Assembly: GCF_000224515.1 (NCBI RefSeq)
Contig: NZ_AGAF01000232.1
Coordinates: forward strand, 1-62,339
Length of the DNA: 62,339 nucleotides
Direction: 5' to 3'
Origin: Desulfosporosinus sp. OT
GTDB lineage: Bacteria; Bacillota; Desulfitobacteriia; Desulfitobacteriales; Desulfitobacteriaceae
Every line of letters starts with the position of its first letter. The first letter of the stretch is position 1. The notes beneath the pieces were generated by a model, which was given only the letters and a program-made list of their open reading frames with translations, ran no database searches and had not been told where the DNA came from. Shown piece after piece: positions 18,329 through 29,193 of this stretch. A program made the position numbers and the translations under genes.

Positions 18329-18910
18329 TTAATACTTAAGCTTAGATTCTGTCCCTTTCAATAAGCGCTGATAATTAGCGCGATGACGTACGAAAACCAA
18401 CATGCCTGCCACGAAAACGAACGCTTTATAAGCGAGAGGAGCTGGTGAAAAAAGGGTCAATAAAACAGCTGTTGCAGCACCTAGGGTAGACCCCAGCGAA
18501 ACATAACGAGTAATCAACGTAACTAAAATAAAAACACCTATAGCAATCAGGGATATCCCAGGTACTAGTACCGTAATAACGCCAAATCCTGTTGCAACAC
18601 CTTTGCCCGTCGGCTTAAATTTAAAAAAGGGATTCCAACTGTGTCCTATTATTGCCAGGATCCCACCGCCTACACCACCCCAAGGACCCCACAAATTAAG
18701 ACAAAGCGCTGTTGCTAAGACACCCTTCAAAGCGTCCCCCGCAAACACAGCTAAGCCATACTTCGCACCTAACAATCGAAAAGCATTCGTTGAGCCAATG
18801 TTGCCACTTCCTTGTGAGCGAATATCCACGTGTCTGATACGCCCAGCTAAATAAGCAAATGGTATGGCCCCTAGGAAATAAGCACAAAGTAATGCCAAAT
18901 ACTTTAACAT
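18329..18910 (-). CDS. plsY: Acyl-phosphate:glycerol-3-phosphate acyltransferase PlsY
   Basis: The 193-residue membrane protein has about five transmembrane segments and the conserved loops GSGNIGSTNAFRLLG and KPTGKGVATGFG. It transfers the acyl group from acyl phosphate to glycerol 3-phosphate in the first step of phospholipid synthesis. The ATG at 18910 is chosen because AGGAGGTCAGAAGGGC precedes it. It uses the same glycerol 3-phosphate pool as the nearby glp genes. Confidence 0.96.
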   Translation of the reverse strand: MLKYLALLCAYFLGAIPFAYLAGRIRHVDIRSQGSGNIGSTNAFRLLGAKYGLAVFAGDALKGVLATALCLNLWGPWGGVGGGILAIIGHSWNPFFKFKPTGKGVATGFGVITVLVPGISLIAIGVFILVTLITRYVSLGSTLGAATAVLLTLFSPAPLAYKAFVFVAGMLVFVRHRANYQRLLKGTESKLKY

Positions 18911-19169
18911 GCCCTTCTGACCTCCTCTTTTAAGCGCCAAGTTTCTCTAGTATCCTATCTCGTCTTGCGCGTTACTCTGGGCTGAGAAGGAAACTTCCTT
19001 ATAACTACACCTACCATGGTTTGCTTGTTAGTTTATCAGATCTTAGCGGAAAATCAATTCAGCAAGTTCCTACTTTAAATATTTTCCGAAGTATACCTCG
19101 GGTTGAGGCTAGAGCAGTCATCGGTTGGATACAACATTAGAGTTTTGAGGTTTAGAAATATTGCCTGAT

Positions 19170-20420
19170 TTAGTTTATCAGACCATATGCTTTGGCCAGG
19201 ATGCACACAGGATGCTCCGTCAGCAGGCCCGTGCCGTGCTGAATTTGCACTTTACACACTCCACATTCAGTCGTCATACCTTGAAAATCACCGCGACCTG
19301 CCCCCACATTAATGGCTTCAAAAAGTGTACTGCCAATTTTCATTGCTTTATCATATTTCTCAGCCTTAAAGCCATAACTACCCGATAAGCCACAACAACC
19401 AGCATCAAGATTGCGGATTTTTACTCCGGGAATTAATCCCAAGATACGCAGAGCCGGCGTTCCAATTCCTTGGGCCTTTAAGTGGCAGGGAGGATGATAA
19501 CCGTAGGATGCCTTAACTTCCTGAAAATCAAGGGGTAATTCTCCTTTTTCATATAGTTGCCATAGAAACTCGAACAAATCATACGTCTGGGTTCCGATGA
19601 GCTGAGCCGATGTCGTCTGCAATTTTGGATAATCTTCTTTCATTGTCAAACCGCAGCTCGTACAAGATGTAATAATCGGCAGCCCCGCTTCCAGATAAGG
19701 TCGCATTAATTCCAAATTATAAAGGCCGTTCTTATGAGCCTGCTCAAACTGACCGTTCGCCTCTAATGGTAAGCCGCAGCAATGGAAATTAGGTACTATG
19801 GTCTTATAACCCAGATGCTCTAAGACTTTAATCATAATCCGACCTGTATCAGCTTCGTTATAGCGTGTATAACAACCTGGGAAATAAACAACCTGTTTAC
19901 GAGCACTTGCTCCAAGCTTTTCACCTTTGTCACCCTGCAGTTTCAAAGGTTTGGCATAGGCTGGCAAGGGGCCACTCTCGCTAATTGACAGTGCTCTATC
20001 AAGGGCCACGCGGACAAGTTTAATCTTTAAGACTTGATTTGTCAGAGACGGCCATATGACCCCGAGCTTGCCCAGATATTCTGCCCGACCCAAAACATAA
20101 CCCCTCAAACGTAATTTTAGACTCAATGGGTTACTGTTCGGCGCTTGACGAGCGGCTCTCCGGGCATTAAGAATCATCTCCGTTATTTTAACGCCGGATG
20201 GGCAAGTCAGTTCACAGGTCTTGCAATTAGAGCAATCATCTAAGGTTGTTTCACCTTGAATGATCTGGCCCATACGAAACCGCTCCATATCTGGTCCTAA
20301 CCCTTTTGGACCAATAAAATGCGGGTTAACTTTAGCCACCGGGCACTGAGCTGTACACACACTACATTTTTGACAAGCATCCAATCGAGCTGCCAATTCA
20401 TCTCTTGAATCCACAGTCAA
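19170..20420 (-). CDS. glpC: Anaerobic glycerol-3-phosphate dehydrogenase subunit C (iron-sulfur)
   Basis: The 416-residue protein has two N-terminal ferredoxin-type clusters (CQKCSVCTAQCP near 15-26 and CSNCKTCELTCP near 62-73) and two CCG/heterodisulfide-reductase-type domains (FPGCYTRYN, FHCCGLPLE, SCTSCG, HPPCHLKAQG, AGCCGLSGSYG). It passes electrons from GlpAB to the quinone pool at the membrane. A TTG start follows AAGGGGGATCC. It is last in the glpA-glpB-glpC run. Confidence 0.93.
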   Translation of the reverse strand: MTVDSRDELAARLDACQKCSVCTAQCPVAKVNPHFIGPKGLGPDMERFRMGQIIQGETTLDDCSNCKTCELTCPSGVKITEMILNARRAARQAPNSNPLSLKLRLRGYVLGRAEYLGKLGVIWPSLTNQVLKIKLVRVALDRALSISESGPLPAYAKPLKLQGDKGEKLGASARKQVVYFPGCYTRYNEADTGRIMIKVLEHLGYKTIVPNFHCCGLPLEANGQFEQAHKNGLYNLELMRPYLEAGLPIITSCTSCGLTMKEDYPKLQTTSAQLIGTQTYDLFEFLWQLYEKGELPLDFQEVKASYGYHPPCHLKAQGIGTPALRILGLIPGVKIRNLDAGCCGLSGSYGFKAEKYDKAMKIGSTLFEAINVGAGRGDFQGMTTECGVCKVQIQHGTGLLTEHPVCILAKAYGLIN

Positions 20421-20453
20421 GGATCCCCCTTCCTTTCTAAAATGCTCCGCTCA

Positions 20454-21701
20454 CTAAATCAATTCAGCTGCAACATAACCAGATGTAAGCGAAACCCCTC
20501 CCCCACACCTTTGAGTCCAAGGATCCCAGTGAGCAAGCATTCTTCCCACAACATGGACGTTATCCCAAACTACTTGTCCACTTGTAGGATCGAGGGGCCG
20601 CTGGAATTCATCGGTTTCTACGCCGGCCTGAGTAAACGGTTGAGGAGCAAAAAACTTGGGCCCACTCCACTCATTTGGCACATAGAGAGGTAGATCAAAA
20701 ACGCCTTCAGTAATTGATTTTCTCGCCATACTCACTTTGATTCCCCCACCCAACAGTCCGCCTGTCGCTAAGATGAACTTCTTACCTTTCAACCGCAACG
20801 ACTTGCCCATACTGTGGACTATTAGTTCTTGACAGGTTTTAGCCTGACCTTCAACCGTCGCTTCGCCGTTTATAGATACCGCACGAGCCCCGATCATCAG
20901 CTCACCGCCTAGATCGGTAAAGGTATGCTTGAGATATTCTGCAAAATAACGACCATGTGGGCTGGGTACAAAAGAACTCATTTCCATTACAGGCAGAGAG
21001 AATTCGTTCCTAAAGGGCTTCGTGCGCGAAGAGTCAAAGTATCCCCTGACCAAACTGGGCAGAACTACGACAACCTGGCTTGAGGACTTACCCGCCTCCT
21101 GGTACTGTCTTTTGATCCCTTCGATCTCCTGAGCGAGAGCTCTTTGCCCAGCTTCACTCCTCCAGATGGCTGCATAATCAATACTCGACACACTTTTACC
21201 CAGTCTGGTCCATTCTGCAAGAGCCTCCACCTGCATCTTTTTGACGCTCACCTGCCAACCTGGAAATTCGCGTGTCATGTTAGCTGCCACGATCTCTGGA
21301 AAAAAATCTTTCAATCCTTCAGGCACTAAAAGAACGAACCTTCCCTGCGCCTGACGATTGGGAAGAACCATGCTGCGCGGCATGAGGTCGCCTTGACGCA
21401 CAGAACCTAAGACAGTAAAAGCAGTCTGTGGCTGATCACTCACAACATACTCCGGACAGATCTCCTGAACAAAGTGTTGGCCTTGAAGTATGGCCTGTGA
21501 ATCGAATAAAGTATAGGGGTGTTTCGGCAAATGGCGCAGACCCTCAACGTCTCCATAATCAAAAATCCCGGAGAAATAAAAGAGTGTTCCGACCCCTTCC
21601 GTGACTAAAAGGACTTTTTTGCCTCGTTGGGCGGCTCGAATTCCTGCTATCCAACCAGCTAGACCTCCCCCCACCACTATGGCATCCCACATCTCGTTCA
21701 T
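20454..21701 (-). CDS. glpB: Anaerobic glycerol-3-phosphate dehydrogenase subunit B
   Basis: The 415-residue flavoprotein-like subunit has an N-terminal dinucleotide-binding fold (WDAIVVGGGLAGWIAGIRAAQRGKKVLLV) and a C-terminal GRMLAHWDPWTQRCGGGVSLTSGYVAAELI typical of GlpB. Together with GlpA it forms the catalytic dimer. Its ATG overlaps the glpA stop by four bases. The sequence length is normal for the family. Confidence 0.93.
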   Translation of the reverse strand: MNEMWDAIVVGGGLAGWIAGIRAAQRGKKVLLVTEGVGTLFYFSGIFDYGDVEGLRHLPKHPYTLFDSQAILQGQHFVQEICPEYVVSDQPQTAFTVLGSVRQGDLMPRSMVLPNRQAQGRFVLLVPEGLKDFFPEIVAANMTREFPGWQVSVKKMQVEALAEWTRLGKSVSSIDYAAIWRSEAGQRALAQEIEGIKRQYQEAGKSSSQVVVVLPSLVRGYFDSSRTKPFRNEFSLPVMEMSSFVPSPHGRYFAEYLKHTFTDLGGELMIGARAVSINGEATVEGQAKTCQELIVHSMGKSLRLKGKKFILATGGLLGGGIKVSMARKSITEGVFDLPLYVPNEWSGPKFFAPQPFTQAGVETDEFQRPLDPTSGQVVWDNVHVVGRMLAHWDPWTQRCGGGVSLTSGYVAAELI

Positions 21702-23317
21702 CCCTCACTTTCTTCGACTTTGAAATTTAGAACGTTCAAAAACAAAGCCCGTGCTAATTCACTTTCCCGAAGTTGCTCACCCCAAAGAACTGGCGTTATC
21801 CCTCGCCAACGTTCGCTTAAGAGGATTTGATATTCTTGGACAGTTCTCTCCCAACCACCAAACCTCTCTTGAATCATAGGGGTCGCCCGATAGGTACAAT
21901 AGGTACCTTGACAAGTCCCCATTCCCAGTCGAGTCTGCCGACGGAGATCATCAAGCGAGTGAATCGAGGGATCTTGCAGAGCATGCAGCACTTCTGCTTG
22001 CGTGACCATTTCACATTCGCAAACATACTGTCCCAGCAGCGGTTGACAAGCTATAGCCTCAACGACGGATTCGGCTTGTTCGTTTAATCGTTCCATCATC
22101 TTGTCTGCAGCCGCGACACCTAATAACTGGCGAGCCTTATCCCAAACTTCTGTTGCTAGTTCATTTTGCAAGGGTTCTTCCGCAGTACGGCATACCGTTT
22201 GCACCCCTAATTTCGCAGCAACCCAATCGGTTACTTTCTCGGCCATCAAGCGGTAAGTCGTTAACTTGCCACCTACAATACTAACAAGCCCACGAACTCC
22301 GTCCTTCTTTTCATGATCGATAAGCGAGAAATTCCGGCTAACTCCACGCCCTTCATGATCTGAGGCATCAACGCTTTCATACAAAGGGCGAATTCCAGCA
22401 AACGCTCGGACAACTCTCTGCTGTTCAATCTCTTCTGCCAAGTTGTGACCGATCTCTATTAAATCCGTTACATCTTGTTCATTAACCTGATGATCGTCGG
22501 GCAAGTCCACTGTTTGGGATGTGGTCCCAAAAATAGTTACGGTCTCATGCGGTACAAAAATATCGCCATCACCCGGTGTCCGCAAACGATTTATTACTCG
22601 CTTAAACATCCGTTGGTTGAATACAAGGAGAGCCCCCTTGTCTTTTTGGATGTGCACGTCAAAGCCAGACATTGCCGCAATCTCAGAAGACCAAGGCCCT
22701 GCAGCATTCACGACAATCTTACTTCGCACTTGGATCGTCTCACCTGTGATCAGGTCTTCGGCATAGGCTCCTACTACTTGTCCCTGTTCTAGCCAAAGCG
22801 ACTGGACTTTACAATACGTTTGATAATTTCCTCCGTATTTTTCTGCGGACTTCACGTTCGCCCAAAGCAATTTAAAACCATCGACGGTAGCATCAGGAAC
22901 TTCAAAGACCCTTGCCGCCTTGCGTGTCAATAAGGGCTCGAGCCGGAAAGCCTCTTCCAGTGGAACCTCTTTAACCGGTATTCCTGCTTGTGCACACCCT
23001 TTGATCCACAACTCCAGATAGTTTGGATCATCCCCATTTAGATATACAAACCACCCTGAAGTATCTTCAATGCAATGCGCAGCAATGCGTTTCAAAATTC
23101 TGTTTTCCTCGATACACTCCTGCGCAGCTTTATCATCTTTGACCACATAACGACCGCCACTATGCAAAAGGCCATGAAAGCGTGAACTTGTCCCATGTGC
23201 TAAATCTCCTTGTTCTAACAAGAGCGCTGGTATTCCACGCAGACTAAGGTCTCTCAATATGCCAACCCCTGTTGCTCCTCCTCCAATTACTACAACCTGG
23301 GTATCGATTTCACGCAT
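21698..23317 (-). CDS. glpA: Anaerobic glycerol-3-phosphate dehydrogenase subunit A
   Basis: The 539-residue FAD enzyme has VVVIGGGATGVGILRDLSLRG, the DAO domain with HGLLHSGGRYV, and a C-terminal BFD-like [2Fe-2S] region (CECEMVTQAEVL, TRLGMGTCQGTYC). It oxidises glycerol 3-phosphate to DHAP. The ATG at 23317 is chosen because AAGGAGG lies 8 nt upstream; a longer frame to 23404 would run through an upstream hairpin. Confidence 0.95.
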   Translation of the reverse strand: MREIDTQVVVIGGGATGVGILRDLSLRGIPALLLEQGDLAHGTSSRFHGLLHSGGRYVVKDDKAAQECIEENRILKRIAAHCIEDTSGWFVYLNGDDPNYLELWIKGCAQAGIPVKEVPLEEAFRLEPLLTRKAARVFEVPDATVDGFKLLWANVKSAEKYGGNYQTYCKVQSLWLEQGQVVGAYAEDLITGETIQVRSKIVVNAAGPWSSEIAAMSGFDVHIQKDKGALLVFNQRMFKRVINRLRTPGDGDIFVPHETVTIFGTTSQTVDLPDDHQVNEQDVTDLIEIGHNLAEEIEQQRVVRAFAGIRPLYESVDASDHEGRGVSRNFSLIDHEKKDGVRGLVSIVGGKLTTYRLMAEKVTDWVAAKLGVQTVCRTAEEPLQNELATEVWDKARQLLGVAAADKMMERLNEQAESVVEAIACQPLLGQYVCECEMVTQAEVLHALQDPSIHSLDDLRRQTRLGMGTCQGTYCTYRATPMIQERFGGWERTVQEYQILLSERWRGITPVLWGEQLRESELARALFLNVLNFKVEESEG

Positions 23318-23347
23318 CCGTATTACCTCCTTGCCTGAAATTAAGAA

Positions 23348-23388
23348 CCACCAAAGAAACCGTTGTTTCACAATGGCCTCTTTGGTGG
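23348..23388 (-). terminator. Strong hairpin between glpK and glpA
   Basis: On the minus strand CCACCAAAGA (23388-23379) pairs perfectly with TCTTTGGTGG (23357-23348), with further pairing inside, followed by TTCTTAATTTC. It is either the glpK terminator or an attenuator in the glpA leader, where GlpP could act. Confidence 0.6.
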
Positions 23389-23487
23389 CTTCACTTATTC
23401 TCAAGCCGCCTTATATGCTTTTACCCTGCTATACAATCTCATCATCGCTTGAACACTTTCTAAATATCTCAAGCAGCGTCTTGACTC

Positions 23488-24987
<1,500 letters not shown>

Positions 24988-25099
24988 TCACTCCACCTTA
25001 TAATTTATTCTTGTATAATCCATGATTTCACTGCGAAATGCACTATTGCCAAGTGCCTGATCCTCAATTCGAGGTTATTGCAGCAGAATCAGCCATTGA

Positions 25100-25816
25100 C
25101 TATCCCATATAGACTATTTTGTAAAGGAAAGCTCCTAAAAGACCGCCAATAATTGGACCTAGGACAGGTACCCATGAGTATCCCCAATCTGACGATCCTT
25201 TCCCCGGAATAGGCAGCAGAAAGTGTGCAATTCTAGGTCCTAAATCACGAGCTGGGTTGATCGCATAGCCAGTAGGTCCACCGAAAGATACACCGAGCCC
25301 CCAAACCAAGAAACCCCATAAAAGCGGATTAAGTCCTGTTGTCGTTGCTGATTTTGTGATTCCAATGGAAAGGCCTACAAAAACTAAGATAAAGGTTCCA
25401 ATGATTTCCGTCAATAAGTTAGCAGGATAATTACGGATTGCAGGACCAGTACTGAAAACAGCTAATTTGAGTTCCGGATCTTCAGTGGCCCCCCAGTGCG
25501 GAAGATAAGCTAAATAAGTAATCACTGCACCAAGAAAGGCTCCCAAAAATTGAGCAGCAATATACATTGGCACCTTGTCCCAGGGAAATTGCCCTGTGGC
25601 TGCTAAGGCAATCGTTACTGCAGGATTTAAGTGTGCCCCACTTAATGGACCCGTCGCATAAATTGCTAAAGCAACACCAAATGCCCAACCTGAAGCTATA
25701 ACAATAAGACCGCCGTTATTCCCCTTCGTTTTACCCAAGAGAACGTTAGCTACGACGCCCGTTCCAAATAAAAGAATTATCATTGTACCTAGTACTTCAC
25801 CTAGAAAAGCTTGCAT
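25100..25816 (-). CDS. glpF: Glycerol uptake facilitator
   Basis: The 238-residue MIP-family channel has six membrane segments and both pore motifs: HLNPAVTIA and AINPARDLGPR. The Asp after the second NPA-R is typical of glycerol facilitators rather than water channels. GTAGGAGG precedes the ATG. It is the first gene of the glpFK unit, behind a leader with a terminator and a small frame. Confidence 0.96.
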   Translation of the reverse strand: MQAFLGEVLGTMIILLFGTGVVANVLLGKTKGNNGGLIVIASGWAFGVALAIYATGPLSGAHLNPAVTIALAATGQFPWDKVPMYIAAQFLGAFLGAVITYLAYLPHWGATEDPELKLAVFSTGPAIRNYPANLLTEIIGTFILVFVGLSIGITKSATTTGLNPLLWGFLVWGLGVSFGGPTGYAINPARDLGPRIAHFLLPIPGKGSSDWGYSWVPVLGPIIGGLLGAFLYKIVYMG

Positions 25817-25874
25817 GCCAAAACCTCCTACAATTAATTTAAAAACTGATATTTCTTCTTTTAGAATGTATTTT

Positions 25875-25949
25875 TCAGACCTCTGTATTCACAATAACTT
25901 TTAAGTTCTTTAGTACCTCCTCTCTCTCCGGGGTATTTAATATCAACAT
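25875..25949 (-). CDS. 24-residue leader-peptide candidate upstream of glpF
   Basis: An ATG at 25949 is preceded by GGGGGGTGAGG at good spacing and opens a frame MLILNTPEREEVLKNLKV to a TGA at 25875, 58 nt before the glpF ATG. It lies between the leader hairpin and glpF. The strong binding site is the main support; the peptide matches nothing I know. Confidence 0.4.
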   Translation of the reverse strand: MLILNTPEREEVLKNLKVIVNTEV

Positions 25950-26006
25950 AACAAGCCTCACCCCCCTAAAATCAAATGTTAAAAATTTTCTAAATATTAA
26001 TTTGGT

Positions 26007-26067
26007 CAAAAAAAGAAGCCGAAGTTGGCTAATATTCAACTTAGAATATCAGCTTACTTCGGCTTCT
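26007..26067 (-). terminator. Leader terminator of glpFK, candidate GlpP target
   Basis: On the minus strand AGAAGCCGAAGT (26067-26056) pairs perfectly with ACTTCGGCTTCT (26025-26014), with a second inner helix, and is followed by seven T (26014-26008). It lies 70 nt after a good promoter and 190 nt before glpF, the layout known for GlpP-controlled leaders. It could instead only end the upstream transporter transcript. Confidence 0.8.
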
Positions 26068-26140
26068 CTATTACTCTAGCCTTATTTATTCAATTATTAT
26101 ACATATGTCGACATTTATCTGCTCGACTTGATCTATTATC

Positions 26141-26169
26141 AGTATATTCTCTTTTTGCAGTATAATCAA
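26141..26169 (-). promoter_or_regulatory. Likely glpF promoter
   Basis: On the minus strand TTGATT (26169-26164) and TATACT (26146-26141) are 17 nt apart. The expected transcript starts near 26134 and meets the leader hairpin about 65 nt later. Confidence 0.65.
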
Positions 26170-26229
26170 TACCCTATTTCAAGAAAATTTCCTATATATT
26201 CTCCCAATATTTTGATTAAATTCAAGGCA

Positions 26230-27858
26230 TTAAGCAATTCCCATAACTACCTGTGCAATATTGACTACATGATCATCAATCGTATATAAAAGATTAATTA
26301 AATCTACCACCGCGTAACATAATTTTTCCTGGATAAGACAATTATCTTCGTCCAGATCACAGTGCGGAGTTTGAGCTAAGGCACTAAACTGCAGACTACG
26401 TTGAAGACGCATGATTTCCGGATGCTCACGGATTACCTCGGCAGCCAAGTCGACATCCCATCTATGGAGTGCTTGAATCATCCTGGCGAAGTTTTTTGTG
26501 ATCGAATTATGAAGCTCCTGCAACTGTTCCCATTCTTCGAATGGAAGAGTTATTTTATCTCGATGCAGTTTTTGAATCAGCTGCCTAATGGAGATAAAGA
26601 TATCCTCGATGTAGTCCATTTCCTTCAGGATAAATTGAGCATTTAGACATTCTTCCGCCTGCTCCTCCGTTAACCCTTTATGAGATAAAGCTGTAAGAAA
26701 CCGTGTTATATGCTTGTAATACCAAGCGACTTTTTCTTCAGTAGCTGCTAATACAACTGCACGCTCCTCATCCAGCGCCAGGACTACAGTTGGAACTTCT
26801 TGCATCATTTTTTCTAGAATAAGGTCCCCAAGAGCGATAATTTCAACCTCCACTTGATTTAGAGCAACAGTCGGTACTTCTAGCGAGGATTTATCGAGCA
26901 CTTTGAACTTCGGGTTAAGGTCTTGCTCCGAATTATCTGGTATGCCCCACTTTAAGGCCTTGGCGATCCACGTGTTGAAAGGGAGAAAGATGAAAACCAT
27001 AAAGAGGGCAAACAGCAAATGGGCATTGGCTACTTGGCGCTGCAAGTCGCTAGTTGTCCAAGTGATCAGTCGAGCGAATTCAGAGAGAAAGGGGAATACT
27101 ACGATAGCGGCTACAACTTTATAACCTGTATTAGCCAGCGCCGCCCGTCGAGCATCCCTTTGCTGAGCTGTAAAACTAGAGAGCAAGGTAGTCATTGTCC
27201 CCCCAATGTGCGCGCCAAGCACTAAAGGAACCATGACATTCAAATGCAATAGTTGTTGGCCGGCTAGAGACATCATAATCGCAAATAACGCTGTGCTGCT
27301 CTGAATTACCGTCGTTAAGAGAACCCCAACCAAAAGGGCCAAGAGTGGTTGAGCCCCTATCCGGGTAAGGAATGTGTAAACCTCCGGAATACTTTTAAGG
27401 GGCGCTGAAGCCTCCGACATATTGGCCATCCCAACGAAGATAATCCCAAACCCAATCAAGGCCTGACCCAGATGTTTCCACTGACCACAACCGAAAACAT
27501 GCAATATAAATCCTAAAAAGATTGCACCTAGGGCAATGTTGAGCATCTTAAAGGCAATCAGCTGAATTACAATAGAGGTTCCTACTGCAGATCCCAAGAC
27601 GATTCCCAAAGCCTGGGCTAGACTCATCATACCTGCATTGACAAACTCAACGACTAAAACAGTTGTTGCAGCAGAGCTTTGAAGAGCCACAGTCACAACC
27701 ATACCCAGCAAAACTGCAAGAAAGGTATTTTCCGTCAAGGAGTTGAGAATTTGTTTCAGACGGTTGGCAGCAAACTTTTGCAAGCCGTCTGATGTTGTGT
27801 GAACTCCATACATAAAAAGCCCCAAACCACCCAGAAATATAAAAACAGGCCCCAGCAT
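26230..27858 (-). CDS. Na+/phosphate cotransporter family protein (NptA-type) with PhoU-like tail
   Basis: The 542-residue protein has two inverted repeats of membrane helices, each with a QSSxA motif (LQSSAATTVLVVEF and IQSSTALFAIMMSL) as in SLC34/NptA transporters. A cytoplasmic helical C-terminal part (about 335-540) resembles PhoU. It likely imports phosphate or a related anion. It is followed upstream by phoU, 58 nt away, pointing to a shared phosphate role. The start lacks a close binding site; AGAGGAG is 16 nt away. Confidence 0.9.
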   Translation of the reverse strand: MLGPVFIFLGGLGLFMYGVHTTSDGLQKFAANRLKQILNSLTENTFLAVLLGMVVTVALQSSAATTVLVVEFVNAGMMSLAQALGIVLGSAVGTSIVIQLIAFKMLNIALGAIFLGFILHVFGCGQWKHLGQALIGFGIIFVGMANMSEASAPLKSIPEVYTFLTRIGAQPLLALLVGVLLTTVIQSSTALFAIMMSLAGQQLLHLNVMVPLVLGAHIGGTMTTLLSSFTAQQRDARRAALANTGYKVVAAIVVFPFLSEFARLITWTTSDLQRQVANAHLLFALFMVFIFLPFNTWIAKALKWGIPDNSEQDLNPKFKVLDKSSLEVPTVALNQVEVEIIALGDLILEKMMQEVPTVVLALDEERAVVLAATEEKVAWYYKHITRFLTALSHKGLTEEQAEECLNAQFILKEMDYIEDIFISIRQLIQKLHRDKITLPFEEWEQLQELHNSITKNFARMIQALHRWDVDLAAEVIREHPEIMRLQRSLQFSALAQTPHCDLDEDNCLIQEKLCYAVVDLINLLYTIDDHVVNIAQVVMGIA

Positions 27859-27916
27859 GCTGATAGTTCATCAACTCCTCTACAGGCTTCTTGAATCTCC
27901 CCTTTTTTCCTACAAC

Positions 27917-28597
27917 CTACCGAATGTTTGCTCCGTCTGGAGTTGTAACAGGAAACTCGTTCGCCAATCGTCTATTTCCTGTTCGAATAAATAAAAGTGT
28001 CTCCGCTACATTAACGATATGGTCCCCCATACGCTCCAGCGTCCTAGCCACCACCAGTCCTAACCCTAATTGGCCGTTATTGCTTTTAGTTTGACTGCCT
28101 TCTAGCAAAGCTACTTTTAAATTGGCATACACATGGTCCAAGAGATCATCCTGGTCTGCCAAATCTATGGTGATCTCTGCCTCCTCTTTCAATATGGCCA
28201 GGGTGTAATTCGTCATTACGAGCAATTGTTTGGCCATCCGTTGAATATCTGGCGGCCAATTCCCCTCCGGCTTGAGCTCACTCAGCTCAGCAATATCGCA
28301 TGCGTAATCGGCGACCCGTTCGAGCTCTTGGGCCATTCTTTGAAATCCGAGAATCCAACGCAAATCCTGACTCCGCAGTTGTTGTAAACTCATAATATCG
28401 AAACTACGATTGACGATGCTGTCTCGTATTTGATCGATCACATCGTCACGTTGTTCACAATCTTGAACTGCTTTACCATGCTCAAACGCTTCCAGCACCG
28501 CACTTATTTGACTCCGCACAGCTTCCGCCAGCTCCACCGTCATCACACGCAAATTTAACAAGACCCGGTCATAACCTGATGTACGAAACATTCCCAT
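27917..28597 (-). CDS. phoU: PhoU-family phosphate regulator
   Basis: The 226-residue helical protein has paired PhoU domains; GFQRMAQELERVADYACDIAEL and ARTLERMGDHIVNVAE are the characteristic ExxxD/DH metal-binding helices. It usually moderates phosphate uptake and signalling. It lies beside the NptA-type transporter rather than a pst operon, so it probably tunes that transporter. GAGGTGTGATGT precedes the ATG. Confidence 0.92.
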   Translation of the reverse strand: MGMFRTSGYDRVLLNLRVMTVELAEAVRSQISAVLEAFEHGKAVQDCEQRDDVIDQIRDSIVNRSFDIMSLQQLRSQDLRWILGFQRMAQELERVADYACDIAELSELKPEGNWPPDIQRMAKQLLVMTNYTLAILKEEAEITIDLADQDDLLDHVYANLKVALLEGSQTKSNNGQLGLGLVVARTLERMGDHIVNVAETLLFIRTGNRRLANEFPVTTPDGANIR

Positions 28598-28896
28598 ACA
28601 TCACACCTCTTTCCTTTAGATTCAATGAATAAAGCAAAATTATCTGCGTGCAAATTCCAGAGGGCAAATTTGATACTCTATATTCGATCCTTGATAGTGC
28701 TACTTGAACTGCGATTAGCCATCGAATAAAGTTAACTTATTATATTGTGGAACCTGAAGTTTCGTAACGCCATCCCAAGGTATCGATCAAATATTCTGAT
28801 AATTCATATTCAAGACAGCGTGCTTTATTAAATTTATGACTCACTTCTATTCACCAGAAAGCTCATAAAATGATATGACTTGTTCTAAAACATAAA

Positions 28897-28937
28897 AGTC
28901 ACTGGAGAAACCGCAAACAACGCTTTCTCCAGTGACT
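28897..28937 (-). terminator. Terminator between rpoN and phoU
   Basis: AAGTCACTGGAGAAA-type arms pair (minus strand 28937-28924 with 28910-28897) and are followed by TTATGTTTT. It is about 400 nt after the rpoN stop; the 28598-29338 interval otherwise holds only a repeat A copy and no credible gene. Confidence 0.65.
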
Positions 28938-29030
28938 TCTCATCTCTCTATCCTAAGCTTCATACTTCCTAACCCCAATATACTCATCTTTCACCGTTCT
29001 CAGCCGCCAGTGCGGCACGGTCCCCCTCCC

Positions 29031-29193
29031 GCCATCCTGCATGAAGGTTAATACGTGCAAAGACAGTGTCTGTTAGAGGGGTAATCCGTGCGAAAACAGT
29101 GTTTTCGTGGGCTACAGGGATACTAGGCCATCACGGCACCTTGCCATCCTGCAAGAAGGGCTAATACTTGCGAAGACAGTGTCTTCGGGCGGT
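29031..29193 (-). repeat. Intergenic repeat family A, copy 1
   Basis: This ~160-bp element carries three palindromes: 29171-29187 (CGAAGACAGTGTCTTCG), 29091-29107 (CGAAAACAGTGTTTTCG) and 29061-29071 (AGACAGTGTCT), with TGCAGGATGG-type links. The reverse complement aligns along its length with 61788-61932. Short reading frames across it are artefacts of the repeat. Confidence 0.85.

Noticed and set aside
22475-22792. 105-aa frame antisense to glpA
   Set aside because: It is a shadow of the glpA coding strand with no binding site.
29031-29193. CRISPR array
   Set aside because: Palindromic units recur, but spacing and unit sequence vary, no unique spacers of even length are present and no cas genes are near.
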